NCBI GenBank assembly: GCA_002435305.1
Contig: DJMH01000024.1
Span: 4,422 to 24,942 of the forward strand
Length of the DNA stretch: 20,521 nucleotides
Source: Dehalococcoidia bacterium UBA6495
Lineage (GTDB): Bacteria; Chloroflexota; Dehalococcoidia; Lucifugimonadales; UBA826
Direction of reading: 5' to 3'
The position numbers and the translations under genes are program-made. The notes beneath the pieces were generated by a model. The model had not been told where the DNA came from. It worked only from the letters and a program-made list of their open reading frames with translations, and did not search any database. Of the stretch, positions 7,940 through 16,023 are shown piece after piece (the first letter of the stretch is position 1; every line of letters begins with the position of its first letter).

Positions 7940-8125
7940 TTAGAAAAATAATTTATATGCTGCCACAATTCCCAGAGGTACCGTAAGAATCAGTATAAAG
8001 ATCACCAGTAAAGCTAAAGTAGAGTCCCCGCCGACCAAATGCTTTACCGTATCTATTAACCAACTCATTAGCTCAGGGTCCCCTGGCTCTGAATGGTGAC
8101 TCAAAATCGTAATTAAAAAAGGCAT
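7940..8125 (-). CDS. Possible small single-helix membrane protein
   Basis: This 61-codon frame with an ATG at 8125 lies in a gap with no other gene. It encodes a polar N-terminal half and one clear hydrophobic helix (residues about 36-58, TLALLVIFILILTVPLGIVA), then a short KLFF end. A G-rich GGGTGGG tract sits 6 nt before the start and could serve as ribosome-binding site. It is convergent with the pspAB-like gene (13 nt between stops) and divergent from the ABC-F gene. I recognise no family. An internal Met at codon 20 is an alternative start. Real small membrane proteins look like this, but so do chance frames; I rate it about even. Confidence 0.4.
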   Translation of the reverse strand: MPFLITILSHHSEPGDPELMSWLIDTVKHLVGGDSTLALLVIFILILTVPLGIVAAYKLFF

Positions 8126-8234
8126 ATCCTACCCACCCAAACTTTCACTTTAGCTATAGAATAAAAAGCACTGTCGAAAACTTAATTATATTTTATTACT
8201 AATTCCATGAATTGAAGATTATTACAGTGAATTT

Positions 8235-10139
8235 ATGTCATTATTAGGGGCTTCACAACTAAATCTACATTACGCAGATATTGAAATTTTCTCTGATGTT
8301 ACCTTGCAGGTAAATGAAAAGGCCCATATCGGTATAGTCGGTCCAAACGGAAGTGGAAAGACTTCTCTGCTTCGGGTTTTGTTGGGAATGCAGGATTTCG
8401 ACGGAGGAGATATTTTCAAGTCTGACTCTCTTCGGGTGGGTTATGTACCACAAACAGCATTACAGTCGGGATTTGGCACTTTAAAAGATCAAATCAGTCA
8501 GGTTTTCCAACATTTAATTCAATTAGAAAAAGATATGGAAACCAGTGCTTTCGCCATACAAGACTCCGAGGGAGTCGAACAAACACAAGCGGAAAACAAA
8601 TATTCGACTCTTATGGATGAATATGAGTCGTTAGGTGGTTATGATTACCAAAATCGAATGGACAGGGTAGTAGATGGAGTTGGTTTAAGTGACACTAATC
8701 TTGGCACCTTAGTATCAGATGCAAGTGGGGGTGAGAGAACACGGGCTGCTTTAGCAACTGCATTATTAGCAGGCCCAGACCTTTTGGTTTTAGATGAGCC
8801 AACAAACTATTTGGATTTCAAAGGACTCGAGTGGCTTGAGGATTTTTTAAACAGATCAGCCAGTGCATTTATGGTTGTTTCGCACGACAGATTTTTCCTT
8901 GATCGGGTAGCCTCGGAAATCTGGGAAATAGATAATTGCCGCCTAAAAACGTACCGTGGAAATTATTCAAAGTACAAGCTCCTTAAATCTGAAGAGGATG
9001 CCAGATCTGCCAAGGAGTATATTCGGCAACAAGAATACATAAAAAGAGAGCAAAATTTCATTGCTCGATATCATGCGGGTCAGAGATCTAAAGAAGCCCG
9101 CGGAAGAGCAAAAAGGCTCAAAAGAATAGAAAGAATAGAAGCTCCATCTAATGAGCAAAACGTGTCTATTACCTCGGGATTTGCAACTCGCACAGGACAA
9201 ACTGTAATTAGCACAAATAGCCTAAAAATCGGGTTTTCAACTGAGCAGCATAGTGTCAAATTATTTGAAGTCCCTGACATCGAAATAGAACGAGGAACCA
9301 CTACTGCAATAATCGGAAATAATGGAATAGGCAAAACTACACTATTAAAAACAATTATCGGAAGCATCCCAGCTTTGTCTGGTTCATCAAATCTTGGCCA
9401 TAACGTGAAGATAGGATATTTCCGGCAAGGCTCCGATGAGATACCTGGCCATCTGACTGTGCTCGAAGCATTGTTAGAAATCAAGAATTTATCTATTGGT
9501 GAAGCAAGAAGTTTCCTTGCCCGATTTCTTTTCACAGGAGAAGAGATTTACGACCAAGTATCTTCTTTAAGCGGAGGAGAAAGAGGGAGATTAGCTTTAA
9601 GCAGACTACTAATAACTGAGCCAAATGTTCTGGTGCTAGACGAACCGACTACCCATCTTGACATATTAAGTCGTGAAGCACTTGAAGCGATGCTAAAGGC
9701 ATTTGGGGGGACTACAATATTTGTGTCACATGACCGTCACCTCATATCTCTTTTGGCCAACAATCTTTTAATAATAACGGAGGGGTCTGTGCGACATTTT
9801 GCAGGGTCTTACCAAGATTTACTAAAGGAATCTAATTCCAACAGTTCAACAAAAGAAGCAGAAAAAGAAAAACCTGTCCACCTGCCTCCATCAAAGAAAA
9901 CGTCGAGGACAAAATCTACCCCAAATTTAAATAGCGCCAATCTCAACCGTAACGCCGCTTCACGAAAAGAAGATCATGAGAAGCTAATATCTGATTTGGA
10001 ATCTCAAATAAAGCGTTTGGAAAAGGAACTTCAAGAGGCTTCTAACACTGGCGATATGGACAGTATAACTGTGTTAGGTATAGAACATGAAGAATTGAAT
10101 CTCAGACTAGATAGAGCCATAAGTAAATGGGTCGAATGA
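8235..10139 (+). CDS. ABC-F family ATP-binding protein
   Basis: This 634-residue protein has two ABC ATPase domains and no membrane segments. Domain 1: Walker A GPNGSGKT at 36-43, signature SGGE at 164-167, Walker B LLVLDEPTN with Glu188. Domain 2: Walker A GNNGIGKT from 361, signature SGGE at 446-449, Walker B with Glu470. Between them is the charged alpha-helical linker (about 240-305) that inserts near the ribosomal peptidyl-transferase centre in ABC-F proteins. The C-terminus has a basic Ser/Lys/Asn-rich tether (about 535-580) and a heptad-like coiled coil (about 580-634), as in Uup/YdiF-type members. ABC-F proteins bind the ribosomal E site and relieve stalling; some give antibiotic resistance, but nothing here marks this one as a resistance determinant. 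ATG 8235 has no clear Shine-Dalgarno. It is transcribed alone and converges on the mocA-like gene. Confidence 0.95.
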   Translation: MSLLGASQLNLHYADIEIFSDVTLQVNEKAHIGIVGPNGSGKTSLLRVLLGMQDFDGGDIFKSDSLRVGYVPQTALQSGFGTLKDQISQVFQHLIQLEKDMETSAFAIQDSEGVEQTQAENKYSTLMDEYESLGGYDYQNRMDRVVDGVGLSDTNLGTLVSDASGGERTRAALATALLAGPDLLVLDEPTNYLDFKGLEWLEDFLNRSASAFMVVSHDRFFLDRVASEIWEIDNCRLKTYRGNYSKYKLLKSEEDARSAKEYIRQQEYIKREQNFIARYHAGQRSKEARGRAKRLKRIERIEAPSNEQNVSITSGFATRTGQTVISTNSLKIGFSTEQHSVKLFEVPDIEIERGTTTAIIGNNGIGKTTLLKTIIGSIPALSGSSNLGHNVKIGYFRQGSDEIPGHLTVLEALLEIKNLSIGEARSFLARFLFTGEEIYDQVSSLSGGERGRLALSRLLITEPNVLVLDEPTTHLDILSREALEAMLKAFGGTTIFVSHDRHLISLLANNLLIITEGSVRHFAGSYQDLLKESNSNSSTKEAEKEKPVHLPPSKKTSRTKSTPNLNSANLNRNAASRKEDHEKLISDLESQIKRLEKELQEASNTGDMDSITVLGIEHEELNLRLDRAISKWVE

Positions 10140-10143
10140 AATC

Positions 10144-10157
10144 AATCCAAACGGATT
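10144..10157. terminator. Short inverted repeat between convergent genes
   Basis: AATCC-AAAC-GGATT forms a 5-bp stem in the 17-nt gap between the ABC-F and mocA-like stop codons. The position suits a bidirectional terminator, but the stem is short and has no strong U tract on either strand, so support is weak. Confidence 0.2.
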
Positions 10158-10771
10158 CATGTCTTGTTGCCGAACAACTCGTAGCTGTGAATGTAGGATT
10201 CATAGTCGTTTATATCCAATCGCACTTGACTCGTTTTGAAATCAATTCGGTTTAAACGAGACCTGTAGTTTTCAAAGACAGGTTTCAATCCTAAGGTCTC
10301 GTCGTTAATTCTTAACAATTCACCTTTCAAGGTGTTTGAAAATAAGACTGGATGTCCCCCATTGTCCTTATACCTAGGCGAACTTATCAGCATTCTAGAT
10401 GCCTCATGTTCTTTTATAATCCTAGCGACAATATGACCTTCTGTTGGTTGATCAACACCTATCAACAGAAACCCACTTGAATCTTTTGGTGACGAGAGAA
10501 TACCCTGTTTTATAGTTGAAGCTCGGCCTGTCTCATAGTCTATATTACAGGTTAAAGTGATTGGTAAATGTTCAGGAAACGTCTTCTGAATTTCATCCGA
10601 TATTCTGGCACATTCATGACCAAGAACGATCACCACGTGGCCACAGCCTCCCTTCAGCAAAGCTCTCACTTGATGGCAAATTAAGCTAGTATTCCGCCAC
10701 GGTAAAAGCGCCTTGACAGTACCCATCCTGGTGGACAAACCCGCAGCAGTCACGATACCTGTAATTGACAA
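10157..10771 (-). CDS. MocA-like molybdenum cofactor cytidylyltransferase
   Basis: This 204-residue nucleotidyltransferase has the MobA/MocA fold signatures: TAAGLSTRMG with Arg15 and Lys20 for nucleotide binding, a VDQP motif at 106-109 for metal binding, and GGHPVLF at 138-144. GHP favours MocA (CTP, making molybdopterin cytosine dinucleotide for xanthine/CO dehydrogenase-type enzymes) over MobA (GTP). The C-terminal LDINDYESY matches the D-I/D-T-P-x-D-Y ending of the family. The start is TTG at 10771, 10 nt after the xdhC stop, with an AGG 9 nt upstream; no better start is in frame. Co-transcription with xdhC strongly supports a role in maturing a molybdenum hydroxylase, one subunit of which is encoded from 19821. 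CTP versus GTP preference is inferred from motifs only. Confidence 0.85.
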   Translation of the reverse strand: MSITGIVTAAGLSTRMGTVKALLPWRNTSLICHQVRALLKGGCGHVVIVLGHECARISDEIQKTFPEHLPITLTCNIDYETGRASTIKQGILSSPKDSSGFLLIGVDQPTEGHIVARIIKEHEASRMLISSPRYKDNGGHPVLFSNTLKGELLRINDETLGLKPVFENYRSRLNRIDFKTSQVRLDINDYESYIHSYELFGNKT

Positions 10772-10781
10772 ATTTAATGGC

Positions 10782-11927
10782 CTATGTTGTCTCTACAAAG
10801 GTCTTTGAATCTCGATTCACTTTTATTTTAATCCGATCAATTTGTTTTTTATCCAGTTTCATCGGTGCTCCAGAACCACCCAATCTGAACATAAGAATCT
10901 CCGACATTATGCTGATTGCAATTTCTTCCGGCGTTCGAGCCCTTATGTCTAATCCGATTGGTGACCGTATCTCATTGAGGCGATCATATTCCAATCCTCC
11001 CCGTATAAGGTCCTCATAAATCAATATAGTTTTTCTTTTGCTCCCCATCAGCCCTACATATTTTGCCGATGTTTTGGCTGCAGCCAGTAGAGCTACGTTA
11101 TCGTACCTATGACCGCGAGTAGCAACTACAATGAAAGTATTGGGATTAATCGGCAATTGTGGTAAAGCTTGTTCGGGAGTCTCAGAAATTATTATATCTG
11201 CCTCTGGGAAACGATCGTCATTTGCAAATTCTTCCCTATCATCGGTAATGAAAAGTCTAAACTCCAGAGGTTTCGCCAGAGAAGCAAGTGCTCGAGCAAC
11301 ATGACCTCCACCGCAAATAACCAGTTGTGGTGGCGTTGTATAGGCCTCAATGAAATACTCAGTCCCTGATTTGGTCGTAACATACTCGTTTCTACCATGA
11401 ATCATGAGTTCAAAGGCTTTATTTCTGGCTTGATTATCCTCACCATCATCACCAATAGAACCCTCATTTTCCCCGTTTTCCCGGACAAACAATTTATCCC
11501 CTATTTTTGAATGACCATTTTCCCCAGTCCTCACCACGGTAGCCAAAGCCACCGCACCAGACCCAGAATATGCCTTATCTATTTCGGAGGCGTAAGGAAG
11601 ATATTTATCCGGGGAATAAACCGGGTCTATTAAAAAATACATGGTCCCACCGCAGATTAGCCCGTCTTCTGCGGCTAAATCCTCGTTTAACTCATACTCT
11701 CGGTATTCAGTTCCTCCACCTTCCTGCATTAATTGTTTCGCAGCGAACCAAATGTCCCCTTCCACACATCCCCCACCTAGTGTTCCCGTCCCAGAGCCAT
11801 CTTCTCGCACTAGTAATTTTGCCCCAGGTTTTTGTGGAGTAGAACCTTTTGTTCGAACAACTGTCGCTACCACAATTTTTTCTCCGCTACCTAATCTTTC
11901 TATCGCATCACTAAATACTTCGTGCAT
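10782..11927 (-). CDS. xdhC: XdhC/CoxI family molybdenum hydroxylase maturation protein
   Basis: ATG 11927 has a GGAGG 4 nt upstream. The 381-residue protein has the XdhC N-terminal domain: VATVVRTKGSTPQKPGAKLL, then TGTLGGGCVEGDI and DGLICGGTMYFLI with the conserved Cys residues. It also has the C-terminal Rossmann domain: QLVICGGGHVARALASLA, FVATRGH-like IVVATRGH, and YVGLMGSKRK. XdhC binds molybdenum cofactor, promotes replacement of the Mo-oxo ligand by sulfur, and delivers it to apo xanthine dehydrogenase-type enzymes. It is the first gene of a minus-strand pair with the mocA-like gene 10 nt downstream, which is the classical maturation pair. A Glu/Gly/Asp-rich insertion (ENGENEGSIGDDGEDNQ, about residues 148-164) is a loop in the middle of the protein. 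CoxI is the alternative family name; the two cannot be separated by sequence alone. Confidence 0.9.
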   Translation of the reverse strand: MHEVFSDAIERLGSGEKIVVATVVRTKGSTPQKPGAKLLVREDGSGTGTLGGGCVEGDIWFAAKQLMQEGGGTEYREYELNEDLAAEDGLICGGTMYFLIDPVYSPDKYLPYASEIDKAYSGSGAVALATVVRTGENGHSKIGDKLFVRENGENEGSIGDDGEDNQARNKAFELMIHGRNEYVTTKSGTEYFIEAYTTPPQLVICGGGHVARALASLAKPLEFRLFITDDREEFANDDRFPEADIIISETPEQALPQLPINPNTFIVVATRGHRYDNVALLAAAKTSAKYVGLMGSKRKTILIYEDLIRGGLEYDRLNEIRSPIGLDIRARTPEEIAISIMSEILMFRLGGSGAPMKLDKKQIDRIKIKVNRDSKTFVETT

Positions 11928-12017
11928 CTGTCCTCCAGGTTCTATTGAAAAAAGATCTAAAGTTTCTCATAAATCCACCCATGATAAGACTATCAACCAC
12001 TGATATTAAGATCAAAC

Positions 12018-12047
12018 TTACCGGCTTAGGAATAATACAACTATAAT
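12018..12047 (+). promoter_or_regulatory. Possible promoter for the LON-domain gene
   Basis: A perfect TATAAT at 12042-12047 lies 46 nt before the ATG at 12093. The best -35 match, TTACCG at 12018-12023 with 18 nt spacing, agrees with TTGACA in only three positions, so only the -10 element is convincing. Confidence 0.35.
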
Positions 12048-12092
12048 ACATTCGAGTAACAACGTTTCCAGATTAATAAGCGTGAGGATTTA

Positions 12093-12752
12093 ATGGTGAA
12101 CAGGGAAGCACAGAAGATACCTCTATTTCCCCTTAGTACAGTCCTTTTCCCGGGTGGCACTATTCCACTCCAAATTTTCGAAGATAGGTACCATTCCATG
12201 GTTCAAGACTGTTTAGATACTGACTCTAAATTCGGCATTGTACTTATCAAGGAAGGTCAGGAAGTCGGAGGTAACGCGGTTCCTCACAAGGTCGGAACTT
12301 TAGCCAGAATCACCAAAATAAGAAAACTTCCCCAGAACCGTCTCTATTTAACTGCGGTGGGAGAAACCCGGTTCAATATAATTGAACTAATCCAAGACAA
12401 AGCATACTTAGAAGGATTGGTAGAAATACATAATCCGCCTCCTGCGGAAGACATAGAAGAGCAATCATTGAAAGAAGCACAAACTGCTGCTTTCAGGCAT
12501 CTTAAGGCAATCGTATCCATGAATGGGGGATGGGTTAAAAAAGCGCAGACGCCCCTACCGACAGATCCCGACCAACTATCTTTTTTTCTAGCACAACTAA
12601 TTCAGGGCTCCAACAAAGTCCGCCAGACGATACTTGAGGAAGCATCCATAAAAAAGAGGATTGAGATAGCCCTATTTCACCTACAAACTGAGTCGAAAAA
12701 CATATTCAGCACTCTTAACATAGATCTGCTGTTCAAATTTAGCAGAAACTAG
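12093..12752 (+). CDS. Stand-alone LON substrate-binding domain protein
   Basis: ATG 12093 follows GAGG with about 5 nt spacing. The 219-residue protein starts with IPLFPLSTVLFPGGTIPLQIFEDRY, the hallmark of the Lon N-terminal (PUA-like) substrate-binding domain, followed by GIVLIKEG, VGTLARI and RFNIIEL strands. Residues beyond about 125 form a helical part. The AAA+ ATPase and Ser-Lys protease domains of Lon are absent and the frame ends with a normal stop, so this is the free-standing LON-domain family rather than a truncated lon. Such proteins are common in bacteria, and their function is unproven. They are often annotated 'peptidase S16', which overstates the evidence. The gene stands alone: it diverges from xdhC (165-nt gap) and converges with the aminotransferase gene (22-nt gap). 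Confidence 0.9.
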   Translation: MVNREAQKIPLFPLSTVLFPGGTIPLQIFEDRYHSMVQDCLDTDSKFGIVLIKEGQEVGGNAVPHKVGTLARITKIRKLPQNRLYLTAVGETRFNIIELIQDKAYLEGLVEIHNPPPAEDIEEQSLKEAQTAAFRHLKAIVSMNGGWVKKAQTPLPTDPDQLSFFLAQLIQGSNKVRQTILEEASIKKRIEIALFHLQTESKNIFSTLNIDLLFKFSRN

Positions 12753-12774
12753 CCTATTGGGGACCATCAGTCTG

Positions 12775-13968
12775 TTAAGAGTCTAGCGCTCCTTCCTTAG
12801 ACAAAAAATTTGCGAGTCGGCTAATACCTTCAGTTATTTCGTCAGGTTGATTGTAACCGTAACATAGCCGTATGTGATCCTTACCTGAAGTTCCATCCGG
12901 TGAATAGTTGATACCAGGGTGAAATCCTACGTCTATCTCCTCAACCGATCTCTTGTTCAGGGCAACCATATCAGAACCCTCTTTCAGTTTTACCCAGATG
13001 TAGAGTCCTCCATCGGGGTCACTCCACTTTGCGCCGGTACCAAAGTTTTCGCCCAAAGCAGAAAGCATGGCATCTCTTTTTGTCCTCTGAATATTATTAA
13101 TTTCCTCTATATGGGCATCCAGATATTTCCTTGCGTATTTCTCAACAGCCATCGCTGTGAACTCACTCACACGGCCACTTTTAACACCCATTGCTCGATC
13201 CAAAATTAATTGTGGGGCAGTCATGTATCCCAGGCTCATACCAGGAGCAATGATTTTTGAGAAAGACCCGACATACATCACACTATTTGTATCATCAAGG
13301 TTAAAAATAGATGTGGGAAGGTCACCGTCGTATCTATTATCCGCATAGCAATCATCCTCTAATATCGGCACCCCATATTTTTCAGTTACAGCCAGTAGTT
13401 CTTTTCGCCTACTCTCCGGTATAGTCCATCCTTGTGGGTTTTGAAAAGAAGGAATTAAATAAACGAACTTCGGTTTATGGTCCGCCTTGATGGCCTTCTC
13501 AATTTCTTTATCCAATGCCTCAGGGTCCATACCACTTTCATCAGAGGGAACCCCTCTTATATCTGTGAAATGTCTCCTCAAGGTGTTCAAAGTCCCGCCA
13601 TATACAAAACTATCTGTTATAACGACGTCTCCAGGATTCAAAAGTACGTCACAAATCATGTCTATAGGTTGACCGGACCCATTCCCTAAAATGACGTCAT
13701 TTTCTGTTATTTGTATGTCCCTATCTCGCCCAATTTTTTCAGCGACGTATTGCCTGAGTGGGGTATTCCCTTGCGGGTGAGGATAAACGGCCAATTCTGA
13801 ACCAGATTCGGCCAAAGCTTCTGTAAGGCATTCTAAAATTTCAGCGTGAGGCAAAGACACAGGATCTGGATATGCAACAGCAAAATCGTATTTCCCTTTT
13901 TTTGCCGGTGTAACTCGAGTGGTCTCCAGAATATTAGCTGCCAATATATTTTGAAAATCAAATGCCAT
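12775..13968 (-). CDS. PLP-dependent class I/II aminotransferase (2-aminoadipate aminotransferase/LysN-like group)
   Basis: ATG 13968 follows AGGAG with 7 nt spacing. The 397-residue protein is a fold-type I aminotransferase: LGNGSGQPID for PLP phosphate binding near 94-103, Asn177 in SFQNPQG, Asp205/206 and Tyr208 in LEDDCYAD, the Schiff-base Lys238 in VGSFSKIIAPGMSLGY, and the carboxylate-binding Arg367 in DHIRLCY. The FSK...PG.R/SLGY form and FQNPQG place it with the aminotransferase group related to MocR and LysN. There is no N-terminal GntR DNA-binding domain, so it is an enzyme rather than a MocR regulator. The amino donor and product cannot be read from sequence. It lies 102 nt downstream of alaX on the same strand, with a 12-bp palindrome in the gap that could allow separate control. 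Confidence 0.9.
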   Translation of the reverse strand: MAFDFQNILAANILETTRVTPAKKGKYDFAVAYPDPVSLPHAEILECLTEALAESGSELAVYPHPQGNTPLRQYVAEKIGRDRDIQITENDVILGNGSGQPIDMICDVLLNPGDVVITDSFVYGGTLNTLRRHFTDIRGVPSDESGMDPEALDKEIEKAIKADHKPKFVYLIPSFQNPQGWTIPESRRKELLAVTEKYGVPILEDDCYADNRYDGDLPTSIFNLDDTNSVMYVGSFSKIIAPGMSLGYMTAPQLILDRAMGVKSGRVSEFTAMAVEKYARKYLDAHIEEINNIQRTKRDAMLSALGENFGTGAKWSDPDGGLYIWVKLKEGSDMVALNKRSVEEIDVGFHPGINYSPDGTSGKDHIRLCYGYNQPDEITEGISRLANFLSKEGALDS

Positions 13969-14014
13969 TATTCTTCTCCTGATATAAATTAAATGCTATA
14001 GACATCAACGGAAG

Positions 14015-14026
14015 GGAATATATTCC
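14015..14026. promoter_or_regulatory. 12-bp perfect palindrome upstream of the aminotransferase gene
   Basis: GGAATATATTCC is its own reverse complement. It sits 47-58 nt before the aminotransferase start in the 102-nt gap after alaX. It could be a dimeric-regulator site or part of a small hairpin; no regulator gene is nearby to assign it to. Confidence 0.3.
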
Positions 14027-14070
14027 TGCCCAGAGATACTAGCTTTTTAAGCCACACTGTTCAACTTGCT

Positions 14071-14781
14071 TCAGCCTTCTACAACGATACGTAATCTTTT
14101 GTTAACTCGTCCTTTACTTTCATGACCCACTACTCTTATCTTCCCTACCTCCCTCGTATTACGAACATGAGTTCCACCATCTGCTTGCAGATCTAGCCCA
14201 GAAATATCCACTATTCGGACTTCTGAAATAGCAGGAGGCAGTTTATTTATTTTCATTCTAATTAGATCTGGAATTTTGAAAGCTTCTTCCCTGGGGAGAT
14301 TAGATACTTCTATGTTTCTTTCTGCAGCAACCTCTTTATTAATAAGTATTTCGATATCAGAGGCAAATCTTGACGACATTTCTTTAAGTTCAAAATCCAT
14401 ACGCGCATGAAGTGGAGTCATGTTGCCTCCAGTTACCTGGGCTCCAAAATCTCTCCACACAACTCCGCATAGAATATGCAAAGCTGTATGTGTTCTCATT
14501 AGTTGATATCGTTTTATCCAATCGAGCCTACCTTTGATAGAGTTTCCGAGATCGGGGATCGGTCCGTCGACTTTATGAACCAGCTTACCCTCAATTCTCG
14601 ATACTTGGGTAATCTGAGAAGATTCACCGTCCCATTCAATTACTCCGGTGTCGCAAGGCTGTCCACCCCCCCCCGGATAAAAACTCGTCCTATCTAAAAC
14701 GATTCCTGATTCTATTACGTCTGTTACCGTGGCCTCAAATTCCCGCATATAGCTATCTTCGTAGCATAAAATTTCAGTCAT
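14071..14781 (-). CDS. alaX: AlaX-type alanyl-tRNA editing protein
   Basis: This 236-residue protein matches the editing half of alanyl-tRNA synthetase without the aminoacylation domain. It has the FYPGGGGQPCDTG motif at 34-46, the zinc motif HTALH (His98 and His102), and ADGGTHVRNTREVG near 200-213 with His205. AlaX proteins hydrolyse Ser- or Gly-mischarged tRNA-Ala in trans in the cytoplasm. The length and the FYPGGGG motif indicate the longer AlaX-M/II type. One oddity is that the position normally held by the zinc ligand Cys in CGGTHV is Asp201; Asp could still bind zinc. The gene follows the thiolase-like gene by 18 nt on the same strand and is probably in the same transcript, a functional mismatch that may be incidental. 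It has a G9 run inside the conserved glycine codons, in frame. Confidence 0.92.
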   Translation of the reverse strand: MTEILCYEDSYMREFEATVTDVIESGIVLDRTSFYPGGGGQPCDTGVIEWDGESSQITQVSRIEGKLVHKVDGPIPDLGNSIKGRLDWIKRYQLMRTHTALHILCGVVWRDFGAQVTGGNMTPLHARMDFELKEMSSRFASDIEILINKEVAAERNIEVSNLPREEAFKIPDLIRMKINKLPPAISEVRIVDISGLDLQADGGTHVRNTREVGKIRVVGHESKGRVNKRLRIVVEG

Positions 14782-14799
14782 GTGAACTATATGGCTCCC

Positions 14800-15981
14800 T
14801 TATCTATGAGGTCCTTCATTTGTAAATACAAGACTCCCGGCTGCCATAAACATTCCACCGACTCCCTGACAAAATGAGGTTTTTACCCCATCGACTTGGT
14901 GAGCTGCCTCTCCTCGCACCTGCCTTACAGATTCCTGTATGGCATACATTCCATACATTCCGGAATGAGTGTAAGAAAGTCCTCCTCCATTCGTATTCAT
15001 AGGTAGTTTGCCCCCCGGAGAGGTATTACCTTCCTCAATAAAAGATCCCGCCTCTCCTCTTTTTACAAAACCTAAATCTTCAAGACCATATATAGGCAAA
15101 TGGGCAAAGGCGTCGTACACCATTAAATGATCTACATCATCTTGTGTAACGCCTGCTTCCTCAAAGGCTTTTTTGCTCGAAGTTTTAAAAGCGGCCGAAG
15201 TAGTCATATCGTACATTTGACTTACAACAGGACTTTCAACAGATTCCCCAGTGCCCATTATATATACCGGTTTGGTACGAAAATCCTTAGCCCTTTCGGC
15301 ACTAGTAATTATTAATGCTCCGCCTCCATCAGTGACTAAACAACATTCGAGCAGATGAAATGGATAGCAAATCATCCTGCTATTAAATACGTCCTCGATT
15401 GTGATAATGTCCCGATACATGGCCCGCGGAACTTTGTTGGCCCATTTGCGCTGTGCAACAGGAACCGACGCTAGTTGTTCGTGTGTTAGACCTGTTTCTT
15501 TCATGTAACGAAGCACACCCATGCCAAATTGTGTGGTAGGGCCTGCTACGCCATATATTGATTCAAACTGGCCTGGAAACGAGCTATCTCTTCTGCCTCC
15601 AGACATGGAAGCAACGTCTCCTATACGTCCTGTCTGTTCCCCAACTCTATTTCGCCCACTCTCAGCCATGGCCACTAATACCGTTTCACATAAACCGCTT
15701 GCGATAGCAGCAGCTGCATGGCGGACATGCACTAAAAATGAAGTGCCTCCGACTTGGGTGTTATCTATCCATGTAGGTATTATGCCCAGATAATGAGCTA
15801 AAGCAGCAGGACTCATTGTTGTGGCAATTCCGTCTATCTCATTTTTGTCTATCCCGCAATCGTTAATAGCATTGACTGAAGCATCAACATGAAGTTGAAA
15901 CGCTGTTTTATCCGGTATGGAACCTAACTCTGTCGTCTCTGAAGCCCCAACTATCGCGGCTTTGTATCTTAATGAATCCAT
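14800..15981 (-). CDS. SCP2-type thiolase-like protein without the usual nucleophilic Cys
   Basis: ATG 15981 has AGGAAGG 5 nt upstream. The 393-residue protein has the thiolase fold of the lipid-transfer/SCP2 group: VGASETTELG at the start, VMVYDAF-like LMVYDAFAHLPIYGLEDLGF near 286-305, and GGGLSYTHSGMYG with His339 near the end. Thiolases carry a nucleophilic Cys at the start of the active-site helix; here VGGTSF puts Ser81 at that place. Cys371 (SFCQGVGG) in the C-terminal loop is kept. Known precedent: Ltp2 of sterol side-chain degradation is a thiolase-fold retro-aldolase that works with a DUF35 partner. This gene is 42 nt downstream of a DUF35 gene, so they very likely form one complex. 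Whether it is an aldolase, an acyltransferase or inactive is open; 'acetyl-CoA acetyltransferase', the usual automatic name, is doubtful here. Confidence 0.88.
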   Translation of the reverse strand: MDSLRYKAAIVGASETTELGSIPDKTAFQLHVDASVNAINDCGIDKNEIDGIATTMSPAALAHYLGIIPTWIDNTQVGGTSFLVHVRHAAAAIASGLCETVLVAMAESGRNRVGEQTGRIGDVASMSGGRRDSSFPGQFESIYGVAGPTTQFGMGVLRYMKETGLTHEQLASVPVAQRKWANKVPRAMYRDIITIEDVFNSRMICYPFHLLECCLVTDGGGALIITSAERAKDFRTKPVYIMGTGESVESPVVSQMYDMTTSAAFKTSSKKAFEEAGVTQDDVDHLMVYDAFAHLPIYGLEDLGFVKRGEAGSFIEEGNTSPGGKLPMNTNGGGLSYTHSGMYGMYAIQESVRQVRGEAAHQVDGVKTSFCQGVGGMFMAAGSLVFTNEGPHR

Positions 15982-16023
15982 TTTTACCTTCCTGTTTTTC
16001 AGTTCAAATGATGCTGACTATAC

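Noticed and set aside
9080..9535. 151-codon minus-strand frame inside the ABC-F gene
   Set aside because: Antisense to conserved ABC motifs, no family resemblance.
11641..12003. 120-codon plus-strand frame opposite xdhC
   Set aside because: Antisense shadow of the conserved XdhC N-terminal domain; Pro/Ser-rich and unlike any protein family I know.
12093..12752. Truncated lon protease gene
   Set aside because: The frame ends with a normal stop soon before a convergent gene, no ATPase or protease remnants follow, and free-standing LON-domain proteins of this length are a known family.
14666..14674. Run of nine C (G9 on the coding strand) inside alaX, as a possible phase-variation tract
   Set aside because: The run encodes the glycines of FYPGGGGQP, a motif conserved throughout AlaRS/AlaX editing domains, and the frame is intact, so codon constraint explains it.
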